DNA of 6,158 nt from Planctomycetaceae bacterium (GTDB taxonomy: Bacteria; Planctomycetota; Planctomycetia; Pirellulales; Thermoguttaceae), in contig JAISNF010000606.1 of NCBI GenBank assembly GCA_031276415.1, positions 1 through 6,158 of the forward strand, written 5' to 3'. A model generated the notes under the pieces. The model was not told the origin of the DNA and did not search any database. It saw only the letters and a program-made list of their open reading frames with translations. The position numbers were made by a program, and so were the translations under genes. Of the stretch, positions 1-6,157 are shown piece by piece (position 1 is the first letter of the stretch; each line of letters begins with the position of its first letter).

Positions 1-2
1 AT

Positions 3-581
3 AATGTATTAAATAAGATTAAAGATGCTGTACAAGATAGTACCGCATTAATTTCTGATATAAATCAAATTATTGGTCTCAAAGAAAAACTTGATGCCAA
101 TGCTTTTATTCCTTTCCAAGCGTCTGATTTTTCACCAGAAACCGGTAAAAAAATATGTTCCTACTCCGATATTATTGATAATGTAATTGAAAAATTAAAA
201 TCACGGAATAGGGCAGACAATAAAAATGGAAGCCTTATGCGAACAGGACAAAAATATGGTTATACCAATTATTTCAGATTGGATAACCGATTCATTTGTG
301 CATTGAGTGTTCTTTTTAATACTTGGCAAGGAGATGCCGGAACGTTTTTTTGGTTTTCAACAGGTAGTAATAAAAAGGAAGATGGCGGTATTGATGAATG
401 GATAGAGGCTATAGCAAATAAATTTACTCCTCATCGTCGTTGTTACCGGCATCCTAATGCGAAATCTGGATTATTTTTACCAATTTTCGTTCCGTTTGAT
501 AAAGTAGAGGATGAAGTAGTGGACGATATGGCAAAACAGATAGAAAAAATAGCGGATATTCTTAACGATTTATCGAAATAA
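3..581 (+). CDS. Unrecognised protein, 3' part of a gene cut by the window edge
   Basis: The reading frame is open from the first complete codon (position 3) to a TAA at 579-581, giving 192 residues. The first ATG (237, residue 79) is therefore internal. The upstream 78 codons look like ordinary protein (helical, rich in K, I and D), and the true start lies left of the window. Visible features are a mixed N-terminal part, an aromatic middle (TNYFRLDNRF, then NTWQGDAGTFFWFSTG near residues 103-118), a basic segment (FTPHRRCYRHP), and a charged C-terminal helix (DKVEDEVVDDMAKQIEKIAD) ending in LNDLSK. There is no signal peptide or membrane segment in view. I do not recognise the family. The aromatic strands followed by a terminal helix vaguely recall the C-terminal half of PD-(D/E)XK-like proteins of the PDDEXK_4 type, but no nuclease motif is visible, so this is only a guess. 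The frame itself is well supported; the function is unknown. Confidence 0.8.
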   Translation, partial: NVLNKIKDAVQDSTALISDINQIIGLKEKLDANAFIPFQASDFSPETGKKICSYSDIIDNVIEKLKSRNRADNKNGSLMRTGQKYGYTNYFRLDNRFICALSVLFNTWQGDAGTFFWFSTGSNKKEDGGIDEWIEAIANKFTPHRRCYRHPNAKSGLFLPIFVPFDKVEDEVVDDMAKQIEKIADILNDLSK

Positions 582-598
582 ATAAATGTTGAATTTCT

Positions 599-799
599 GT
601 GATACTTCGGCGTAATATTCGTTTTAGAAGTACCCTTTATGAAAAGGAAGACAACAATTGGAAATATAAAATCAGCAGTTACGACAAAGCCAGAATTATT
701 GCCGCAGAAATTATTGATCTAATAAAAAACCGCCATAAAATGAACATAGAATTTAACGAAAATATAAACGGAATAATAACAATTATCACCAAAAAATAG
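599..799 (+). CDS. Doubtful small hypothetical protein or gene remnant
   Basis: This is a 66-codon frame that could start only at a GTG (599) just after an in-frame TGA (590-592). There is no purine-rich ribosome binding site upstream, and it lies 17 bases after the previous stop. It ends at tandem stops, TAG-TAA (797-802). The predicted peptide is basic, with a plausible helix (KARIIAAEIIDLIKNRH, about residues 30-46) and then a beta-like Ile/Asn-rich tail (NINGIITIITKK). No family is recognised and no membrane segment or signal peptide is seen. The codon pattern resembles the preceding gene, so it may be a real small gene in the same transcript. Alternatively it is the surviving piece of a decayed gene, since the same frame carries another short open stretch (821-919) beyond the stops. 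Confidence 0.3.
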   Translation: MILRRNIRFRSTLYEKEDNNWKYKISSYDKARIIAAEIIDLIKNRHKMNIEFNENINGIITIITKK

Positions 800-1056
800 T
801 AAATTACAAATTCCCCAAGTATGGTTAAAGGCGACCGTACAATGAAAATTGTAGGCGAAAATATTTCTTGTAACGGAAATGAACTAATAAAACATGATTA
901 TGACAATCAGATGAGATAAAACAAAAATAAAGTTTTATTTTCGTTCTGGATTTACCGGCAATACACATTTGCTGTTTGGTGCTTTTGAATATTATAAAAA
1001 CAATAATCCACAGTATCTTTGGTAATGTTTTCTAATATTCATCCCAAAATCATTAA
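800..1056 (+). other. AT-rich gap with short orphan coding traces
   Basis: No convincing gene is present. Two short stretches look protein-like. An ATG at 821 opens a 32-codon frame ending at 919 (MVKGDRTMKIVGEN...). A frame without a start, from 915 to the stop at 1023-1025, reads FRSGFTGNTHLLFGAF and ends in NPQYLW. The first lies in the same frame as the 599-799 stretch, separated from it by two stop codons; the second is in another frame. This pattern is compatible with a decayed gene spanning roughly 599-1025, but chance open frames in AT-rich DNA cannot be excluded. No RNA gene, promoter or ribosome binding site could be identified. Confidence 0.35.
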
Positions 1057-1096
1057 TTGTCCAATAATTTTAATCTTTTTCAAAATTATTGGACAA
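1057..1096 (-). terminator. Perfect 15-bp inverted repeat just after rfbD, probable terminator hairpin
   Basis: The arms TTGTCCAATAATTTT (1057-1071) and AAAATTATTGGACAA (1082-1096) are exact reverse complements around a 10-base loop. On the minus strand the hairpin begins 12 bases after the rfbD stop codon, the usual place for an intrinsic terminator, and it separates convergent transcription units. The stem is AT-rich and no long T-run follows it on either strand, so efficiency is uncertain. It could instead stabilise the rfbD mRNA 3' end. Confidence 0.55.
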
Positions 1097-1108
1097 GCAC
1101 AAGTTCAC

Positions 1109-2023
1109 TTAGTTATCTTTATTTTTTATTGCGTCGAGACACCAGGCGAGTTGTGTTTTCCAATTGGGAAGTTTCAATCCGAATGTGGCGGAAAGCAGAT
1201 TGTTGTCTAATCGCGAATTTTTGGGTCTTATCGCTTTAACAGGATATTCCGCAGATGAAACCGGATTCGGTAATTCAATCTTTTGTCCGGTTTGCTGATT
1301 CATCGCAATAAAAATTTCCGTTGCAAAATCATGCCAACTCGCAACTCCCCCCGCACTAAGATGATAAGTTCCCCAGCGAAATTCAGAATACTTTAAAAAA
1401 GAATCATCTAATATTTTTGAAACTATTATAGCGGTCGTCATCGCAATGATCCGTGACCATGTCGGAGCACCAATTTGATCGTAAACAACATTGGGCGTTT
1501 TACCTTGCTGATATAATCGTAACATAGTTCGGAAAAAATTGTTTCCGCGAAGACCGTAAACCCAACAAAGCCGTAAAATACAATGTTTTTTGCAAATCGT
1601 CCGAACCGCTGTTTCGCCGTCACGTTTGGTCAATCCGTACACCGAAAGCGGAGAAGTCGGATCACTCTCCGTGTAAAGCGAATTAAAAGATCGGTTGCCG
1701 TCAAAAACATAATCCGTTGAATAATAAATCATCGGAATATTTCGTTGCGCCGCTTCTTCGGCAAGAATCCGCGAAGATGTTGTATTGACAGCCCGCGCCA
1801 ATTCGGGTTGTTCTTCCGCTAAATCAACTGCGGTAAACGCCGCCGGATGAACAATTAAATCAATCTGATCAAGATTCCGAACAAAATGTTCCAAAGCCAA
1901 AACGTTAGACAAATCAACATCCTGAACATCAACCGCCAGAATATCCGCCAACGGCGAAAGCATCTGAAATAATTCGTAACCAACTTGTCCCGATTTACCC
2001 GTTAAAAAAATTTTCGGTTGCAT
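1109..2023 (-). CDS. rfbD: dTDP-4-dehydrorhamnose reductase (RmlD/RfbD)
   Basis: This complete 304-residue protein has the usual length for RmlD, a soluble cytosolic short-chain dehydrogenase/reductase. The family reduces dTDP-4-dehydro-L-rhamnose with NAD(P)H to dTDP-L-rhamnose, the sugar donor for O-antigen, capsule and other surface glycans. Seen in the sequence: an N-terminal Rossmann strand with the glycine motif LTGKSGQVG (residues 7-15), HPAAFTAVDLAEEQPELA (59-76) lining the cofactor site, STDYVFDG (102-109) with Thr103/Asp104, the catalytic YGLTK (Tyr129, Lys133), RLCWVYG (151-157), DQIGAPTW (182-189), HLSAGGVASW (221-230), and the sugar-site motif RPKNSRLD (266-273). The ATG at 2023 places the first strand (KIFLTG) directly after the start, as in homologues. 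No Shine-Dalgarno is seen (TAATAAAAAAT precedes the ATG). No rfbA, rfbB or rfbC lies in the window, so the gene stands alone or its partners are elsewhere. It is intact with no missing key residue. Confidence 0.95.
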   Translation of the reverse strand: MQPKIFLTGKSGQVGYELFQMLSPLADILAVDVQDVDLSNVLALEHFVRNLDQIDLIVHPAAFTAVDLAEEQPELARAVNTTSSRILAEEAAQRNIPMIYYSTDYVFDGNRSFNSLYTESDPTSPLSVYGLTKRDGETAVRTICKKHCILRLCWVYGLRGNNFFRTMLRLYQQGKTPNVVYDQIGAPTWSRIIAMTTAIIVSKILDDSFLKYSEFRWGTYHLSAGGVASWHDFATEIFIAMNQQTGQKIELPNPVSSAEYPVKAIRPKNSRLDNNLLSATFGLKLPNWKTQLAWCLDAIKNKDN

Positions 2024-2036
2024 ATTTTTTATTACG

Positions 2037-2042
2037 ATTATA
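2037..2042 (-). promoter_or_regulatory. Possible -10 element for rfbD
   Basis: The minus strand reads TATAAT here, 13 bases before the rfbD ATG. A TTGAGT at 2068-2063 could serve as a -35 element, but the spacer would be 20 bases, longer than usual; no better hexamer sits at 17 bases. Initiation would leave a leader of only a few bases, in line with the missing ribosome binding site. In such AT-rich sequence a chance match is quite likely. Confidence 0.3.
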
Positions 2043-2088
2043 ATGTTTCGTTAAAATTAAAAACTCAAAAGGCAAACAACATTTCGCC

Positions 2089-2096
2089 GACTAACT
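2089..2096 (+). repeat. Left target-site duplication (GACTAACT)
   Basis: This 8-bp sequence directly abuts the left end of the 2097-2407 element and recurs exactly, in the same orientation, directly after the right end (2408-2415). A direct repeat placed precisely at both tips of an inverted-repeat element is the footprint of transposition. Confidence 0.8.
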
Positions 2097-2144
2097 GTAA
2101 CTGTCAATTTTATTAACCACAGAGAACACAGAGTTCACAGAGAA
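2097..2144 (+). repeat. Left terminal inverted repeat of the MITE
   Basis: The outer part is GTAACTGTCAATTTTATT. The inner part is AACCACAGAG followed by further units, making a tandem of three 9-bp units: CACAGAGAA, CACAGAGTT, CACAGAGAA (2118-2144). Compared with the right arm it has one A/T change, a TT-for-AA change in the middle unit, and lacks 3 and 2 bases at two places. Confidence 0.8.
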
Positions 2145-2160
2145 GGAAAATAAAATTGAC
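2103..2160. repeat. Nested inverted repeat inside the left end of the MITE
   Basis: GTCAATTTTATT (2103-2114) and AATAAAATTGAC (2149-2160) are perfect 12-bp reverse complements with 34 bases between them. That interval holds the CACAGAGAA units. The left end thus carries its own local palindrome as well as pairing with the right end. The right end has no matching local palindrome, making the element asymmetric. Confidence 0.65.
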
Positions 2161-2339
2161 CTAGATTACGTAAAATTTCGCAGATTATTTTTGAAAATAC
2201 GAAACAACGAAATAAACAATATTGGGGGTTCGTTTGTTTTGTATTCCCAAAAAATAAACTCAAAAACATATTAATAAAACTAATAAAATGATACGTGAAC
2301 AATTAACAAATTTCTTGTTTTCTGTGTATTTAATGGTTC

Positions 2340-2354
2340 AAAAAAAAAAAAAAA
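2340..2354 (+). repeat. Run of 15 A bases next to the right arm of the MITE
   Basis: An uninterrupted A15 tract ends exactly where the right inverted-repeat arm begins (2355). It lies outside any gene. It may simply be slippage-prone filler within the element; on the minus strand it is a T-run following the right arm. Confidence 0.7.
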
Positions 2355-2407
2355 TTCTCTCTGTGTTCTCTGTGTTCTCTGTGGTTAAAAATAAAATAGA
2401 CAGTTAC
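2355..2407 (+). repeat. Right terminal inverted repeat of the MITE
   Basis: This is the reverse complement of the left arm: units of TTCTCTGTG (three, the first with an extra CT), then GTGGTTAAAAATAAAATAG, then the tip GACAGTTAC. The tip is exact against the left end over 9 bases and abuts the GACTAACT duplication. Confidence 0.8.
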
Positions 2408-2415
2408 GACTAACT
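2408..2415 (+). repeat. Right target-site duplication (GACTAACT)
   Basis: This is an exact copy of 2089-2096, starting at the base after the right tip of the element. Confidence 0.8.
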
Positions 2416-2473
2416 TTTGCGGAAAATGCCGCCTACTGTATGAATTTCAAACCGCTGAAATATTACTAAATTT
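2416..2473. other. Short spacer after the FN3 gene, no gene
   Basis: This is non-coding sequence between the FN3 stop codon and the MITE. It contains GCGG-AAAATG-CCGC (2419-2432), a weak 4-bp stem. No T-run follows this small hairpin on the minus strand, so by itself it is not a convincing terminator for the FN3 gene. It may be half of a larger hairpin split by the MITE, as described in the findings. Confidence 0.4.
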
Positions 2474-5400
2474 TTAAACGAATTTCGGTAATGTAACACG
2501 TCCGACTGAGGAATAGGATGTTCCTACTGCCGTGTTGTCTTCCATGAAAGTACTGGCAATACGGAATGATAACGCACTAACTTTTGTTGTTACATCATAA
2601 TTTTTGTCCGCTAATAACTTGATAACATCGTAAAATGAAAATGTTACGTATTGTAATCCTGAAGACGAAGTTGCTACTGTGGATGATGGAAGTGGTACGA
2701 ATGTGTCCTTTTTGCCTGACGCCGAAACTTCAAGAACATATTGAATCGTAATACCCGGCGATATTGTTTTCGCCGTTGGCGGTTTCCAAGAAAGTAGGAA
2801 CGAATATTTGTCTGAAACTAAAGTGTATCCGCCTTTAATTGTTGTTGCCAGCGGCATTTTTGCCGTCGTAAAACTGCTTGTTTTTGTAACTATTTCTTGT
2901 CCCTGATAATTCGATTTAATAATGTACGTATAAATTGTTTCCGCTTTTAATCCGGTCAGATCACACGATAATGTGTTAGACGAAACTGGAACGGGTGGAA
3001 GAATTTCCGACTCAGGAACATCTTCCCATTTACTGTACTTTTTTGTTCCCGCTACATAATACAACGTATAACTTTTATCGGCAGGGCTGACATTTTTATC
3101 CGAGTCTTTAAAACTAATCGTTGCCGTTGTCAACGTGATATTTTTTGCCGTAAGACTTGACGGAACAACCAACGCCGCTGTTGTTGCCTTGATTGTTGCC
3201 GCCGAAGAATCACCAAATTCCGAAGAAGGAGCCAACGCAATAATTCGGAATTGATACGATGTTTTGTTTTCTAAAGTTACCATCAAGGAATCGCCCGCCG
3301 TAAAACTATTGGAAATCGTACAAAAATATGTTTGTGTTGCAGGATCATAATCAACCGAACTTCCAAGTCCTCGAACTTCATACCAATGTTTTTCCTTGCT
3401 TTTATCTTTGTCATCGTAATATTCGATTCGAAAATTTGTCGGATCGGGAACATCTGTTACGGATTTAATTTTCCATGATAATGTAATAGATTTTGGTGTT
3501 GCTGCTGTTTTGACCGATGTTACCGCCGAAGGACGTTTAACATCAAGCGTTGTAAAAGTCGTTTGAGCAACTACGGAAGAACCTTCTGCATTCTTCGCAT
3601 AAACCTTGACCGTATAAGATATTTTCGTATCAAGATTTGTCAGCGGATAAGTCATCGGACCGGTTCCCAATCCATCTCCGATAGATTTTTTAACGGAGTT
3701 TCCGGTTACATTATTTGTGTATTCAATGATGTAATTCTCTTCGTATTCACTGTTGTCCGTCCAATTAATTTTTGCGCCGTTGCTTGTAATTTCCGAAACA
3801 GTTAAACCGGTTGGAGTTTCGGGAGCCGTTTTGGTTGTTGCCGCATCAATTTCATCAGACTCTTCTCTGCCGTCAAAATAGGTCAATAGAATCGTATAAT
3901 TTTTTCCCGGTTCCAATTGAGTGAGCGTGTATTCCTTTGTCGAACTTGGAATATCAGGAATCGTTTCAATCCAAACCTGCGTTCCTTTCAACTTATATTG
4001 GATACGATAAGTTGACGCCGTTACGTAATCCCATGTAACGGTAATACTTTGCGCACTCGTCGAATTTTCCGCAACAGAAAATCCGCCAAGTGTTGTAATT
4101 TCCGCCTCATCAGAATACACAAAATCAGTTTCCGATTGCGCCGTTTTATAAGCGATACGGAAAGTGTAGTCGGTTTTCGCTTCCAGATCGTTAATAATTG
4201 TTTCACGTAACGAATTTAAGGAAATTTTTTCCGCGTTAACCCAACTGCCGTTGTCGGTTTTATATTGAATTACGTAACCGGAAACACTTTCGAATGTCCA
4301 TGTCAATTTTACTTTTTTGACTTGCGGTGTTGAAACGCCGATAACCGGTTGTTTGGTTCGGACGGTTTTGATTGTTGAATAGGCTGTTGCGCCGCCGTCT
4401 GTTGTGTATTGAACGCGAAATTCATATTCCGTATTGGCGGATAAATTATTGACGGTGGACGAGTTGTTTGTTGGTGCCGGTGCTGTTGACCAAGCCGTTT
4501 CGCTATCGCTGATACGATATTCAAGAACATACGACGATCCTGAACGTTTATCGGGAAAACCCGAATCATCCCAACGAATCGTTATCGCATTTCCTGAAAC
4601 ATTAGACGGCATCAACTCGTCAGATAATGAAACAAATTTAATTTCCGATTCATGTGAAACAGAATTGGCATCATAAACGATTTTAAACTCGTATTCAGTT
4701 TCCGGTACAAGCTCCAACTGGAATGAAATAATGTTATCGGTTATTACCGGCGACGTATTTTCTGTCCAGGTACTACCTTCGTCGTTTTTGAGACGATACT
4801 TAAGTACAAAATTCGATTCACCGCTGACGGATTTCATTTCAATGGTTGCCGAAGCGGTTTCGATTCCAAGTTCTTTTGAAACCGCTGACAAAATACTCTT
4901 CGATGTTTTGGCTTCGATAGTTGCCGTTTCGCTAGTGCCGTTGAACAGGACTTGAAATTCGTATTCCGTGTCGGCAAGCAGATTATCGCACATATATGTT
5001 GTCGATGCAACTGAACTGCTTGCGGTTGTCCATGTTCCTGTTCCTTTAATTCGATATTGTACGGAATATTGGGTTCCGCTGTTAAGTATTTTTGTTTCCC
5101 AAGCAAGGTTGACGGAATGAGAGCCGGTGCTGGTTGTCCAGATGTCGCTCTTGGTCGTAACATTAATAATTTCAGAAAATTTCGTTACCAGCGGAACAAC
5201 AAAAGTGGAAGCATCTCCGGCTTTAATATCACCTGTACGATAAGTATAGACAATGCGGTAATAATAAGCCGTGTTTTTTGTCAAACCGGTTAAATTGTAA
5301 CGCGGCGTAGACGTCATATTGTGAGGACTGGTTCCAACCTCAGTCCAATTAGCATCATCATTGACCGGCAATAATCGTTTAGTTTCATCGGGTTCGCCGC

Positions 5401-6157
5401 CTCCGGTATATTGTTGAACGATATAAACTCCGGTGTTATCGCCGGTTGACGAAGTGTTACTTGCAGGGTCTTTATCGGTGTTGAATGTCCATTGAAGAGA
5501 GGCGAAATCTTGTGACAAATTCAAAATATCAACCGTGTACGGTTTTGTTGTCAAGTCTAACACCGATGAAACCGCCTGAATTTCCGATTCGCCCTGATAA
5601 CCGATTTTAAACTGATATTGTGTATCGCCCCAAAGATTTGTAACAGTATAACTATTTTGATCAGCGTCAACAGTTGCAATTTCGTTCCAATTATTATCAG
5701 TTCCGTTTGCTCCTGATAAATCACGTTTATAAATGGTGAAATTTTTATCTTTTTGTGAAGTGAATCCGGTTTTCGCCCAACGAAGTGTAACCGATTCCGC
5801 ATTTGTTTCGGAAACGATCAAATTCCTTCCGATGGTCATCACCATTTTTGTAGCGTTTGTTGTTTGTACTTCCGTTCCCAGTTCAGACGTGTAACGGACG
5901 CGGAAAAAATAATTCCTACCCGGCTCAAGATTCTTAACCGTACATCCCTGATTATCGGCGTCCAATGTTATGGAAGCGTTTCCCCATGCCGAATCCGATG
6001 TCGGTACAGAACCTCCCTGATATTGTTGTACAGTTAAACCGGCTCCTTGTTTCGGCTTAAAATTCCAATCAAGTTTCACCGTATCCAACGACGGTTCCGA
6101 AGCAGTTACTGTTCCAATTGTCAAAGCGGTAACATAAATCGTGTATTTTGTTTCACC
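2474..6157 (-). CDS. Large multi-domain fibronectin type III protein, 5' end beyond the window
   Basis: The minus-strand frame is open from the right edge to a TAA at 2474-2476, giving 1227 visible residues. Translation from 6157 begins GETKYTIYVTA, the last strand of an FN3 domain, so the in-frame TTG at 6124 is internal and not the start. After that tail I count twelve FN3-like domains, at about visible residues 12-107, 108-206, 207-327, 328-420, 421-513, 514-604, 605-691, 692-777, 778-874, 875-995, 996-1100 and 1101-1227. Each shows the core pattern: a B-strand Trp (as in ITLSWK), a C-strand Tyr (as in YRIQYK), and the L-x-x-x-T-x-Y-x-F/V motif of the E-F region (ANTEYEFRV), ending in TT. 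The domains are divergent, so the array is old. No enzyme domain, dockerin, LPXTG motif, transmembrane helix or obvious sorting domain is seen; the C-terminus is the last domain, ending VTLPKFV. Such arrays usually act as spacers or adhesive stalks in secreted or surface proteins; export here is inferred. Confidence 0.9.
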   Translation of the reverse strand, partial: GETKYTIYVTALTIGTVTASEPSLDTVKLDWNFKPKQGAGLTVQQYQGGSVPTSDSAWGNASITLDADNQGCTVKNLEPGRNYFFRVRYTSELGTEVQTTNATKMVMTIGRNLIVSETNAESVTLRWAKTGFTSQKDKNFTIYKRDLSGANGTDNNWNEIATVDADQNSYTVTNLWGDTQYQFKIGYQGESEIQAVSSVLDLTTKPYTVDILNLSQDFASLQWTFNTDKDPASNTSSTGDNTGVYIVQQYTGGGEPDETKRLLPVNDDANWTEVGTSPHNMTSTPRYNLTGLTKNTAYYYRIVYTYRTGDIKAGDASTFVVPLVTKFSEIINVTTKSDIWTTSTGSHSVNLAWETKILNSGTQYSVQYRIKGTGTWTTASSSVASTTYMCDNLLADTEYEFQVLFNGTSETATIEAKTSKSILSAVSKELGIETASATIEMKSVSGESNFVLKYRLKNDEGSTWTENTSPVITDNIISFQLELVPETEYEFKIVYDANSVSHESEIKFVSLSDELMPSNVSGNAITIRWDDSGFPDKRSGSSYVLEYRISDSETAWSTAPAPTNNSSTVNNLSANTEYEFRVQYTTDGGATAYSTIKTVRTKQPVIGVSTPQVKKVKLTWTFESVSGYVIQYKTDNGSWVNAEKISLNSLRETIINDLEAKTDYTFRIAYKTAQSETDFVYSDEAEITTLGGFSVAENSTSAQSITVTWDYVTASTYRIQYKLKGTQVWIETIPDIPSSTKEYTLTQLEPGKNYTILLTYFDGREESDEIDAATTKTAPETPTGLTVSEITSNGAKINWTDNSEYEENYIIEYTNNVTGNSVKKSIGDGLGTGPMTYPLTNLDTKISYTVKVYAKNAEGSSVVAQTTFTTLDVKRPSAVTSVKTAATPKSITLSWKIKSVTDVPDPTNFRIEYYDDKDKSKEKHWYEVRGLGSSVDYDPATQTYFCTISNSFTAGDSLMVTLENKTSYQFRIIALAPSSEFGDSSAATIKATTAALVVPSSLTAKNITLTTATISFKDSDKNVSPADKSYTLYYVAGTKKYSKWEDVPESEILPPVPVSSNTLSCDLTGLKAETIYTYIIKSNYQGQEIVTKTSSFTTAKMPLATTIKGGYTLVSDKYSFLLSWKPPTAKTISPGITIQYVLEVSASGKKDTFVPLPSSTVATSSSGLQYVTFSFYDVIKLLADKNYDVTTKVSALSFRIASTFMEDNTAVGTSYSSVGRVTLPKFV
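2858..6157 (-). repeat. Tandem array of FN3 domain-coding repeats
   Basis: The protein repeats approximately every 86-121 codons. Domains are similar in pattern but not in nucleotide sequence. The fourth to sixth full domains share TEYEF (ADTEYEFQV, PETEYEFKI, ANTEYEFRV). The first and third share a QQY-x-GG signature (TVQQYQGGS, IVQQYTGGG) absent from the rest, hinting at an old duplication. The third and tenth domains are longer (about 121 residues), with inserted loops. The fifth and eleventh lack the core Trp (ATIEMKS, ATISFKD). The twelfth (2477-2857) is the most aberrant and may be a C-terminal cap rather than a standard FN3 domain. Confidence 0.75.

Larger units (their letters stand above)
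2097..2407. mobile_element. 311-bp non-autonomous transposable element (MITE), possibly mobilised by an IS66-type transposase
   Basis: The element begins GTAACTGTC and ends GACAGTTAC. Its left arm (2097-2144) and right arm (2355-2407) are imperfect inverted repeats: aligned, 45 of 48 left-arm bases match, and the right arm has 5 extra bases in two gaps. The exact 8-bp direct repeat GACTAACT flanks both tips. The interior (about 210 bp) is very AT-rich and has no credible reading frame, so the element must be moved by a transposase encoded elsewhere. From family knowledge, IS66-family ends start with GTAA and make 8-bp duplications, which fits; full-length ends were not compared. It sits between the FN3 gene and rfbD, about 70 bp upstream of the rfbD start, and separates rfbD from anything upstream. 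The well-preserved duplication suggests a fairly recent insertion. Confidence 0.8.

Noticed and set aside
1019..1239. Plus-strand frames over the rfbD 3' end and the hairpin
   Set aside because: They run across the inverted repeat and antisense to conserved rfbD codons, with low-complexity hydrophobic translation and no ribosome binding site.
1438..1623. 61-codon minus-strand frame inside rfbD
   Set aside because: It lies entirely within rfbD in another frame. The rfbD frame carries all the conserved family motifs, so this is a shadow.
2211..2262. Possible hairpin using TTGGG and CCCAA inside the element
   Set aside because: Only 5 bp of pairing around a loop of about 20 bases, expected by chance.
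2118..2391. CACAGAGAA units considered as a CRISPR array
   Set aside because: The units are 9 bp, directly adjacent with no spacers, and occur as two inverted clusters that belong to the terminal repeats of one element.
2097..2407. A transposase or small gene within the mobile element
   Set aside because: The interior is about 210 bp, AT-rich, with stops in all frames and no protein-like translation.
3563..5802. Several 60-109 codon frames on both strands inside the FN3 gene
   Set aside because: All overlap the long FN3 frame, whose translation shows repeated conserved domain cores. The others have no recognisable features.
1109..6157. FN3 gene and rfbD as one operon
   Set aside because: They are on the same strand, but 450 bp including a mobile element separate them, rfbD has its own possible -10 element, and there is no functional link.
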